From positions 1 to 5,277 of the forward strand of contig JAJQBF010000276.1 in NCBI GenBank assembly GCA_021203425.1: a stretch of DNA of 5,277 nt, given 5' to 3'. Positions 1-5,191 of the stretch are shown here, piece by piece. Positions within the stretch are counted from its first letter, which is position 1; each line of letters opens with the position of its first letter. The notes beneath the pieces were generated by a model, which worked only from the letters and a program-made list of their open reading frames with translations, had not been told where the DNA came from and made no database searches. The DNA is from Clostridiales bacterium (GTDB lineage Bacteria > Bacillota > Clostridia > Lachnospirales > CAG-274). The translations under genes were made by a program, and so were the position numbers.

Positions 1-70
1 CTATACATAATTCTTTTGTTATTTGCTCTGTCTACTTGACAGGGGTGGGTTCATTGTCTGTTCACGTTTT

Positions 71-667
71 TTATATTTTAAATTTTTTTCTTGCTATATC
101 GGCAATCATATGGGCGGTTTCTTTTGTGCCTAAGACGGAGCTGTCTATGAGGAGGTCACGGAAACAAGTGGTGTTGAAATCTCTTCGGGTGTAGTGTTTA
201 TAATATCTTGCTCTTGCTCTGTCTATTTCGTCAACAACAACCTTTGATTCGGCAGCGGTAAAGCCCAGTTCCGCCACGCTGTTTTCTATTCGCCTTACAT
301 AGGGGGCATAAATGTGTACGCTTAACACGTTTTCAAATTCACGCAGTATGTAGTCGGCGCAGCGGCCTATAATTACACAGTTTTCCGTCCCGGCATACTG
401 CTTTATAAGCTCGCTTTGGATTTTGAACATTTTGTCTTGAGTGGCTCCGTCGCCTATGCCCAAGGGGAAAGCCATTCTGTGGTAACCGCTGACGCCTCTG
501 TTGTCCAATGCAAGGAGTGAATGAAAGCTTACGTCCATTTTTTCCGCTGTTTTTTCCAATATATCCCTGTCAAAATATTTAAAGCCCAACTCTTCGGCAA
601 CTAGCTTTCCTATAGGTCTGCCCATACTTCCGAATTGTCTTGTTATTGTTATTACATGATTTTTCAT
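71..667 (-). CDS. Cytidylate-kinase-like family protein (AAK6-type P-loop kinase)
   Basis: This 198-residue protein resembles the cytidylate-kinase-like family (Pfam Cytidylate_kin2), a cytoplasmic P-loop group related to CMP kinase whose exact substrates are mostly untested. The N-terminus reads ITITRQFGSMGRPIGK (residues 6-21), the family's variant phosphate-binding loop, followed by LAEELGF/YFDRDIL-type residues (about 23-37). A second family hallmark, CVIIGRCADYIL, lies at residues 97-108, and an arginine-rich lid-like segment, DRARARYYKHYT, at 149-160. The length is normal for the family and the frame is complete. The ATG at 667-665 is preceded by GAAAGG (683-678 on the minus strand) about ten bases upstream, which supports this start. 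It is transcribed away from the transporter operon and shares only the intergenic region with it, so a functional link is not implied. True phosphorylation of CMP is not shown by the sequence. Confidence 0.9.
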   Translation of the reverse strand: MKNHVITITRQFGSMGRPIGKLVAEELGFKYFDRDILEKTAEKMDVSFHSLLALDNRGVSGYHRMAFPLGIGDGATQDKMFKIQSELIKQYAGTENCVIIGRCADYILREFENVLSVHIYAPYVRRIENSVAELGFTAAESKVVVDEIDRARARYYKHYTRRDFNTTCFRDLLIDSSVLGTKETAHMIADIARKKFKI

Positions 668-739
668 ATTTACACAACCTTTCTTTAATTAAATACGGGT
701 TTTATTTTTACACTTAAAGGCGGTTCCTTTATGTATGTG

Positions 740-768
740 ATTTTAGCATATGAAAACATAAAAGTCCA
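740..768 (-). promoter_or_regulatory. Probable promoter of the cytidylate-kinase-like gene
   Basis: On the minus strand, TGGACT (768-763) and TAAAAT (745-740) are separated by 17 bases, and a TG one base before the -10 (TGCTAAAAT) gives an extended -10. The -35 matches TTGACA at four of six positions. Transcription would begin near 733, giving a leader of about 65 bases before the ATG at 667. A small inverted repeat (715-731, TAAAGG/CCTTTA) would lie near the start of that leader. The match is moderate and the region is AT-rich, so chance resemblance is possible. Confidence 0.45.
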
Positions 769-859
769 TTAATTTAAGGGTTTTGAGATGTATGAAAATT
801 TCCGATTTTGATTGTGCAGATTATACAGCGATATTAAAAAGAAAAGCTGTTCTTATAAA

Positions 860-905
860 AAACGGTTTTTCAAAAAATCCCGAAAAATCAAGGGTTTTGC
901 CGTTT
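860..905. repeat. Imperfect inverted repeat (AAACGG ... CCGTTT)
   Basis: AAACGG (860-865) is the reverse complement of CCGTTT (900-905). Inside it, AAAA-T-CCC (874-881) can pair with GGGTTTT (892-898) with one bulged T, leaving a loop of about ten bases. It may be a DNA-binding palindrome or, if transcribed from further upstream, an RNA stem. The A/T-run content makes chance pairing easy, so confidence is low. Confidence 0.3.
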
Positions 906-922
906 GTTAAAAAAATCGGTTT

Positions 923-958
923 CAGGTTAAAAGCTCTGAAAAAGTTCATTTTAACCTG
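923..958. repeat. Perfect 10-bp inverted repeat just upstream of the operon promoter
   Basis: CAGGTTAAAA (923-932) is exactly the reverse complement of TTTTAACCTG (949-958). Inside it, TGAA (937-940) and TTCA (945-948) also pair around an AAAG loop, with GCTC (933-936) left as a bulge. The outer repeat ends two bases before the -35 hexamer at 961. This position suits an activator or second operator site read as DNA. It would be transcribed only if there is a start site further upstream. The repeat is seen directly; the regulatory role is inferred. Confidence 0.5.
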
Positions 959-960
959 TA

Positions 961-989
961 TTGACACAAATTTAAGTTTGTGTTATATT
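961..989 (+). promoter_or_regulatory. Strong sigma-A-type promoter of the transporter-amidohydrolase operon
   Basis: A consensus -35, TTGACA (961-966), is followed after exactly 17 bases by TATATT (984-989). TG at 981-982 adds an extended -10. Transcription would start around 995-997, giving a leader of about 95 bases before the ATG at 1091. It is the best promoter-like match I saw in the intergenic region, and it precedes five closely spaced genes with no promoter-like break between them. The spacer is almost entirely a palindrome, described separately, so it is probably regulated rather than constitutive. Confidence 0.8.
964..983. promoter_or_regulatory. Candidate operator: 20-bp palindrome between -35 and -10
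   Basis: ACACAAA (964-970) and TTTGTGT (977-983) are perfect reverse complements around TTTAAG. The whole 20-bp element is palindromic except for one mismatched pair (971/976). It overlaps the end of the -35 and abuts the -10, the classical place for a repressor that blocks RNA polymerase. No regulator gene is visible in the window, so the binding protein is unknown. The alternative, an RNA hairpin, needs transcription from further upstream. Confidence 0.6.
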
Positions 990-1001
990 TTCAACCAACA
1001 A

Positions 1002-1048
1002 AGATGTACAGAGCTTTTTTATAAAGTCTGTGCATCTCTTTTGTTTTT
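1002..1048 (+). terminator. Leader hairpin with T-tract (possible attenuator or 5' stabilising hairpin)
   Basis: AGATGTACAGA (1002-1012) pairs with TCTGTGCATCT (1027-1037) over 11 bp with one G-U pair. The stem can continue through CTTT/AAAG (1014-1017 with 1023-1026) past one bulged G, closing a TTTAT loop. CTTTTGTTTTT (1038-1048) follows, so the element resembles an intrinsic terminator placed between the promoter and the first gene. The predicted start site is only about six bases upstream, leaving no room for a competing antiterminator in that transcript. It may therefore act with a protein, stabilise the mRNA 5' end, or stop read-through from upstream. The stem is moderately AT-rich and the T-run is interrupted by G1043. 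Confidence 0.5.
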
Positions 1049-1072
1049 ATACCGTTGTTATCAACTTTGACT

Positions 1073-1080
1073 AAAAGGAG
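1073..1080 (+). promoter_or_regulatory. Ribosome binding site that fixes the start of the binding-protein gene
   Basis: AAAAGGAG lies ten bases before ATG 1091. It favours that ATG over an in-frame TTG at 1055, which has no such site and would put twelve extra residues, including charged ones, before the lipoprotein signal peptide. Confidence 0.85.
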
Positions 1081-1090
1081 TGTGTCAGTT

Positions 1091-2167
1091 ATGAAAATGA
1101 AAAGAATATTCGGAATTTCACTTGCAGTAATTTTAGGTATGTCAACAGTTTTAACAGGCTGCGGAGGTTCAGCAGATACAACAGCAGATACTGGCAGCAG
1201 CGAAACAACCGAAACCGAGGAAAATTCTTCTTCGGAACTTACAAAGGTTGTTGCTTTAGGAGAATTCGACCCCCTGATTTCAGGTCAGCAGATTATAGCC
1301 AAGGAAAAAGGCTTTTTTGAAGAAGAAGGTCTTGATGTTGATCTTCAGCTTTTAACAGACCCTTCTGTTTCAACAACAATGATTGCCTCGGGTGAGGCTC
1401 AGTTTTATTCGGTATCAAATTATCAGGCTATAAACCTTGTTGACAAGGGAACAGAGGTTTGCCTTTTGGCTCCTGTTGTTAATGCCGGAAATACACAGGT
1501 TGTTGTGGCAGGACCTAACCTTGAAATAACAAGCGCAAAGGATTTGGAAGGAAAGAAAATGGGCTATACCGACGGCGCAGGGGTAATTGTTGCCGTAATT
1601 AATATGTGTGAGGATTTAGGGGTTGATTATGACTCAATTCAGCTTGTAAATTTACAGGCATCGGATATGCTTGCGTCACTTGAAAGCGGACAAATTGATT
1701 TCTTTGCGGCTTGGGAGCCATGGGGAATTAAGGCTGAGGAAGAGGCAGACGGAACAGTTCTCTTTACGGGAACAAAGTCATATCTTCCGGAAAACACAGG
1801 GGACGTAGACTGGCTTAACTTTATGGTTGCCATAGACGCAAGCAAGAACTTTGTTGAAGAAAACCCCGAAACAGCACAGGCATATGTAAGCGCTATGATT
1901 AAGGCTACAGATTATATTAATGAAAACATGGAAGAATGTGCTGAAATTATTGCGGAACAAATTAATCTTGATAAGGATACCTGTGTAAAAATTATGGAAA
2001 AGAACGAATATAAGGTGGCTTATGACGAAACATTTAAGACAGCCGGAGAAGAGCTTGCACAGTATATGCTTGATTCAGGGCTTAATACTTCTCTTGTTAC
2101 CTTCGACCAGTATGCAAACACTGAAATTTTAAAGGCTGTAGACCCTTCTAAGGTAACTGTTGAATGA
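1091..2167 (+). CDS. ABC transporter substrate-binding lipoprotein, NMT1/THI5-SsuA-TauA-like
   Basis: This is the extracellular, membrane-anchored solute receptor of the importer encoded by the next two genes. The 358-residue protein begins with a lipoprotein signal peptide: KMKR charges, a hydrophobic stretch (about 6-20), and the lipobox LTGC with the lipid-bearing cysteine at residue 24. A low-complexity Thr/Ser/Glu linker (about 27-50) follows. The mature part has the order typical of NMT1/SsuA-like proteins: a first strand with VVALGEFDP, then AKEKGFFEEEGLDV, ASGEAQF near the ligand pocket, DLEGKKMGYTDGAG, and AAWEPWG (the family's W-E-P-W segment). Family members bind sulfonates, thiamin pyrimidine precursors, nitrate-like solutes, riboflavin and others, so the ligand cannot be read from the sequence. 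The amidohydrolase downstream suggests a cyclic amide or ureide. The gap to the ATPase gene is 29 bases. Confidence 0.92.
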   Translation: MKMKRIFGISLAVILGMSTVLTGCGGSADTTADTGSSETTETEENSSSELTKVVALGEFDPLISGQQIIAKEKGFFEEEGLDVDLQLLTDPSVSTTMIASGEAQFYSVSNYQAINLVDKGTEVCLLAPVVNAGNTQVVVAGPNLEITSAKDLEGKKMGYTDGAGVIVAVINMCEDLGVDYDSIQLVNLQASDMLASLESGQIDFFAAWEPWGIKAEEEADGTVLFTGTKSYLPENTGDVDWLNFMVAIDASKNFVEENPETAQAYVSAMIKATDYINENMEECAEIIAEQINLDKDTCVKIMEKNEYKVAYDETFKTAGEELAQYMLDSGLNTSLVTFDQYANTEILKAVDPSKVTVE

Positions 2168-2196
2168 TATAAATACATAAGGAGCGGTGATTTAAT

Positions 2197-2955
2197 ATGG
2201 CAGTTGTTATTGACCATTTATATAAGGCATATGAAGAAAAGGACGGCGAAATGCAGTACATCTTAAATGACTTATGTTTAAACATTGAAAAAGGCGAGTT
2301 TATATGCGTACTTGGAAAGTCTGGCTGCGGTAAGTCAACGCTGCTTAACTGTTTGGCAGGCTATCTTAAGCCCGACAAGGGCAGCATAACCGTTTCCGGG
2401 GCTGAAATTCACGGTCCCGGTCCCGAACGAGGGGTTGTTTTTCAGCAGCATGCCCTTTTCCCTTGGAGAACAGTGTCAAAAAACATACAGTTCGGTCTTA
2501 ATATGAAACACTCTAAGGAGGCAAGGGCTGTTGCACAAAAATATATTGAAATGGTTGGGCTTACGGGCTATGAAAACAAATACCCCTTAAGTCTTTCCGG
2601 CGGCATGGCTCAGAGAGTGGGTATTGCAAGGGCACTGGCAAACGACCCGGAGGTTCTTCTTATGGACGAGCCTTTGGGAGCCTTGGACGCACTTACAAGA
2701 GATTCCATGAGAAAGGAAATAGAAAGAATTTGGAAACTGACCGAAAAGACGGTTTTGTTTATAACCCACAGTGTGCCCGAGGCGGTTTACCTTGCCGACA
2801 GAGTTATTATTCTTAACAGGGGCAGAGTTCAGCTTGACCAAAAAATCGAACTGAAAAGACCCAGAAACATTAACGACCCTAAATTTTCAGCTTATGTTCA
2901 GCAGTTTGAAAGCACCATAACAGGGGTAGAGTCAAACGCTGTAATTACGGAATAG
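2197..2955 (+). CDS. ABC transporter ATP-binding protein, SsuB/TauB/NrtD-like
   Basis: This 252-residue cytoplasmic ATPase would power the importer as a homodimer. All nucleotide-binding motifs are intact: Walker A GKSGCGKST (40-48), Q-loop VFQQ (81-84), ABC signature LSGGM (133-137), Walker B VLLMDEP (153-159), D-loop GALD (161-164) and switch histidine H191. The Q-loop context HALFPWRTV and the ending DPKFSAYVQQFES fit the nitrate/sulfonate/taurine (NitT/TauT) subfamily rather than amino-acid or sugar importers. Length is normal. The ATG at 2197 is preceded by TAAGGAG (2178-2184) twelve bases upstream. It is followed after eleven bases by the permease gene. The transported solute cannot be deduced from the ATPase. 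Confidence 0.95.
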   Translation: MAVVIDHLYKAYEEKDGEMQYILNDLCLNIEKGEFICVLGKSGCGKSTLLNCLAGYLKPDKGSITVSGAEIHGPGPERGVVFQQHALFPWRTVSKNIQFGLNMKHSKEARAVAQKYIEMVGLTGYENKYPLSLSGGMAQRVGIARALANDPEVLLMDEPLGALDALTRDSMRKEIERIWKLTEKTVLFITHSVPEAVYLADRVIILNRGRVQLDQKIELKRPRNINDPKFSAYVQQFESTITGVESNAVITE

Positions 2956-2966
2956 AGGTGTTTAAA

Positions 2967-3803
2967 ATGGCAAAAACAAAACAAGCTGTATCATATAAAA
3001 CAGCAGCGGCAAGAAAAGCCAAAATGGACAAATATTATAAAATAATTTCTCTTATAGGCTTTTTCCTCCTTTGGGAGCTTTTCGGCAGAATAAATTATCA
3101 TACACTTTGGATTCAGCCCAAATTTCTCCTTATGCCTTCGGAAATTATTTTAGCCGCATATACATATTTGGCAGACGGAACTCTTATGACCCATTTAGGC
3201 ATAAGCCTTTACCGTGTTCTTGTAGGGTATATTATAGGGGTTATAATAGCTATAGTTTTGGGCTCTCTTATTTCCACAATAAAGGCTGTTGATAATATTC
3301 TTACCCCTATAATAAATCTTTTCGGTCCTATACCCATTATGGCTTTTCTGCCTATGTTTATTTTGTGGTTCGGCATAGGCGAGTCTTCTAAAATTATATT
3401 AATTGCCTACGCTACTATTATTTATATGATTTCATATGTAACTGAGGGTATCAAAGACACAGATCCGGTTCTTATAAGGTCGGCTATATCACTTGGGGCT
3501 TCACCCTTACAGCTTTTCTTCTCTGTTAAACTTCAGTCAGCCTTCCCCAATATATTTTTGGGAATAAAGGGCGCCTTGGGAACAGCCTTCAGTGCAATGG
3601 TTGTTGCGGAAATGATGGGAGCTTCAACGGGTTTGGGCTACATAATCGTATTTTCAAAGAACTGGTTTAAAATGTCCGATATGGTTATGGCGGCTATTGT
3701 TATAGGTCTTATGTATTCCGTTATTTTCGGTATACTGACAGTTGCTGAAAATATATTGTTTAAGTGGAAAATGGATTCGGTAGGCAGTGCAGTTGAAAGC
3801 TAA
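2967..3803 (+). CDS. ABC transporter permease, SsuC/TauC-like
   Basis: This integral membrane subunit forms the transport channel. The 278-residue protein has a basic cytoplasmic N-terminus (Lys/Arg-rich to about 25) and about six hydrophobic segments, near 24-40, 80-103, 117-138, 142-158, 198-218 and 239-265. The coupling loop that contacts the ATPase is at about 166-200 (DPVLIRSAISLGASPLQ then FFSV), the EAA-type motif of BPD_transp_1 permeases; the usual LP after this is LQ here. The start is taken at ATG 2967 because AGAGGTG (2954-2960) lies six bases upstream. An in-frame GTG at 2958 would overlap that ribosome binding site. The gene follows the ATPase by eleven bases and precedes the amidohydrolase by nineteen, so it is clearly within the operon. 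Confidence 0.94.
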   Translation: MAKTKQAVSYKTAAARKAKMDKYYKIISLIGFFLLWELFGRINYHTLWIQPKFLLMPSEIILAAYTYLADGTLMTHLGISLYRVLVGYIIGVIIAIVLGSLISTIKAVDNILTPIINLFGPIPIMAFLPMFILWFGIGESSKIILIAYATIIYMISYVTEGIKDTDPVLIRSAISLGASPLQLFFSVKLQSAFPNIFLGIKGALGTAFSAMVVAEMMGASTGLGYIIVFSKNWFKMSDMVMAAIVIGLMYSVIFGILTVAENILFKWKMDSVGSAVES

Positions 3804-3822
3804 ATAAGAAAGTGATGATTTT

Positions 3823-5181
3823 ATGTATGATTTGCTTGTTAAAAACGGAACTATAGTAAATGAGGAGGTTTGTTTTAAAGGTAACTTATATGTTAAAGGG
3901 GAACAGATTGCCGCTGTTGCTCTGTGTGATGAGGTTTATGAGGCGGAAAGAGTTATAGATGCGGAAGGAAAGCTTATTTTTCCCGGGGCGGTTGATGCCC
4001 ATATGCACATAGGAGAAAGAGATGCGGATTTTGAAGACGTTAAAACATCAACTATGGCTGCGGCGGCAGGGGGAGTTACCACCTGTATAGATATGCCGCT
4101 TAATCTATATTCACCATCTGTTTTAAATGCAGATGCCGTACAGCTTAAAAAGGAACTTTTAAGCAGTCAGTCTTATGTTGACTTCTGTATGTGGGGAGGC
4201 TTTACACCGGAGAGCCTTTCCCGTATAGAAGAAATGCACTCTGCCGGAGCAATTTCCTTTAAAGCCTTTCTTTCAGGCGGCTGAAATGACTTCTATGCTC
4301 CAGATTTGGGCGAAGTCAGACAGGGGCTTATGACAATAAAAAAGCTTAATTCTCTTGCCGGATTTCACTGTGAGGACTTTTCAATCGTAAATTATGAAAA
4401 GAAAAGGCTTTTAAAAGAAAATCCCCCGAAGTCACAGGGCAGGCAGGCTTTTCTTAATTCAAAACACCTTTCCTGTGAGATTATTGCCGTGAGAAACATA
4501 ATTGAGCTTGCGGAAGAAACAGGGGCGAGAGTTCATATTTGCCACGTAAGCCACCCCAAAGTCGCCGAAATTATAGAAGAGGCTCAGCTTAGAGGAGTGG
4601 ATATAACGGCGGAAACCTGTGCTCACTATTTAACCTTTACGGAAAAGGATTATTTGGAAAAAGGCTGCGCTTTCGGCTGTGCTCCGCCTTTAAGAGATGA
4701 AAAAAGCCGTGAGGGCTTGTGGGAATATGTAAAAAAAGGTGTTTTAAGCTGTGTTGTTTCAGACCATTCTCCCGGAGTTAAGGAAAACAGAAACGACGAA
4801 AATAAGCCGGCTTATAAATCGGGCTACGGCATAAGCGGTGTTCAGACAATGCTGCCTGTTTTTTATGACGGAGCCGTAAACAAAAGAGGCTGTTCGCCTG
4901 AGCTTATTGCAAGAGAGTTTTCCGCAAACCCCTCAAGACGCTGGGGCATATACGGCAGAAAAGGAGCCGTTAAAGTCGGGTTTGACGCAGACTTTGTTAT
5001 ATTCGACCCGAACAAAGAATGGGTTGTGGACGAAAACAAGCTTTTCTATAAGGTTAAGCTGACGGCTTTTAACGGTCTTAAACTCAAAGGGGCTGTTGAA
5101 AAAACTTTTATAAGAGGAACTTCTGTTTTTGAAAACGGCGAAATAATGGTTTCTGAAAAATTCGGAAGGCTTGTAAAGTGA
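3823..5181 (+). CDS. Allantoinase/dihydropyrimidinase-type cyclic amidohydrolase with in-frame UGA, probable selenoprotein
   Basis: Read through one TGA, this is a 452-residue metal-dependent hydrolase of the amidohydrolase superfamily. Family enzymes open cyclic amides or ureides (allantoin, hydantoins, dihydropyrimidines) in the cytoplasm with a dinuclear metal centre. All six expected ligands are present: H60 and H62 (DAHMH), K147 (FKAF, the carboxylated lysine), H182 (GFHCED), H241 (HICHVSH) and D314 (VSDHSP). Spacing closely matches E. coli AllB. ETCAHYLTF (264-272) and CAPPLRD (286-292) are nearest to allantoinase. The only interruption is TGA 4282-4284 at residue 154, in the loop seven residues after K147, and it is followed by a SECIS-like hairpin. 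Both halves keep the same frame and neither would be active alone. The ATG at 3823 has a weak site (AAGTGATG). Twelve cysteines are present. The exact substrate is undetermined. If the TGA is not recoded, this is a nonsense pseudogene. Confidence 0.8.
4282..4284 (+). other. In-frame UGA, proposed selenocysteine codon (residue 154)
   Basis: TGA separates FKAFLSGG from NDFYAPDLGEV in a single open frame. Standard stops end the other genes (TGA for the binding protein and for this gene itself, TAG for the ATPase, TAA for the permease and the kinase-like gene), and tryptophan is encoded by TGG throughout, so a genome-wide UGA reassignment is unlikely. The codon lies beside the active-site lysine, where a reactive residue could touch substrate or metal. 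The alternative is a one-base nonsense mutation, for example GGA to TGA, TGC or TGT to TGA, or TGG to TGA. Confidence 0.7.
4288..4317 (+). promoter_or_regulatory. Candidate bacterial SECIS element
   Basis: Bacterial SECIS hairpins lie in the coding region just after the UGA and recruit SelB with Sec-tRNA. Here GACTTC (4288-4293) pairs perfectly with GAAGTC (4312-4317). After an unpaired UAU (4294-4296), the upper part is GC, bulged U4299, CCA, loop GAUU (4303-4306), UGG, GC. The E. coli fdhF element has the same order: two pairs, a bulged U, four pairs, and loop GGUC. Counting the U of UGA as 1, the bulged U is 18 here and 17 in fdhF; the loop begins with G22 and has U24 in both, while G23 is A here. 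The gap of 18 nt between UGA and loop is within the known range. The hairpin is also coding sequence (D156 to V165). Confidence 0.72.
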
Positions 5182-5191
5182 GGCGGTGCTT

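Larger units (their letters stand above)
668..960. other. Divergent intergenic region upstream of the operon promoter
   Basis: I see no convincing gene in this stretch. It is very AT-rich, with long A and T runs. The left part (668-770) fits a leader and promoter for the minus-strand kinase-like gene. The right part holds two inverted repeats (860-905 and 923-958), described separately. A long open frame that begins here and runs to 1070 crosses the operon promoter and the leader hairpin; it has no good ribosome binding site and resembles nothing I recognise, so I do not call it. I looked for TPP-type (CUGAGA) and guanidine-I-type conserved blocks, since such riboswitches often precede this transporter class, and did not find them. 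Confidence 0.5.

Noticed and set aside
28..42. Small hairpin CTGTC/GACAG downstream of the kinase-like gene as its terminator
   Set aside because: The stem is only 5 bp, and on the minus strand it is not followed by a T-run; no convincing terminator is visible in 1-70.
783..1070. A 95-codon open frame on the plus strand starting with TTG at 783 (ATG at 792)
   Set aside because: It runs straight through the best promoter, its palindrome and the leader hairpin, lacks a well-spaced ribosome binding site, and its translation is Lys/Phe/Leu-rich without any recognisable family feature.
1055..1090. TTG 1055 as the start of the binding-protein gene
   Set aside because: It would include the AAAAGGAG ribosome binding site in the coding region and add residues before a standard signal peptide that starts at ATG 1091.
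668..1090. A known riboswitch (TPP or guanidine-I) controlling the NMT1-like transporter
   Set aside because: The conserved sequence blocks of those classes were not found by eye; only generic hairpins are present.
1639..2841. Minus-strand open frames opposite the binding-protein and ATPase genes (1639-1845, 1778-1960, 2020-2217, 2587-2841)
   Set aside because: They are antisense shadows of well-supported genes, with no family features of their own.
2958..2966. GTG 2958 as the start of the permease gene
   Set aside because: The GTG is part of the AGAGGTG ribosome binding site serving ATG 2967.
3071..3292. A 73-codon plus-strand frame inside the permease gene
   Set aside because: It is an out-of-frame shadow of the permease, which has clear membrane segments and an EAA-type loop.
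4282..4284. Alternative genetic code (UGA as Trp or Gly)
   Set aside because: TGA is the natural end of the binding-protein and amidohydrolase genes at normal family lengths, TGG and GGN are used freely for Trp and Gly, and only one internal TGA occurs in the window.
4306..5181. The part after the TGA as an independent gene starting at TTG 4306
   Set aside because: It would lack the HxH motif and the metal-bridging lysine, has no ribosome binding site, and begins inside the SECIS-like hairpin. It is the C-terminal part of one protein.
3823..5181. Frameshifted or multiply decayed pseudogene
   Set aside because: The frame is the same on both sides of the TGA, there are no other stops or frameshifts, and every metal ligand is kept. 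A lone nonsense mutation is still possible, but general decay is not.
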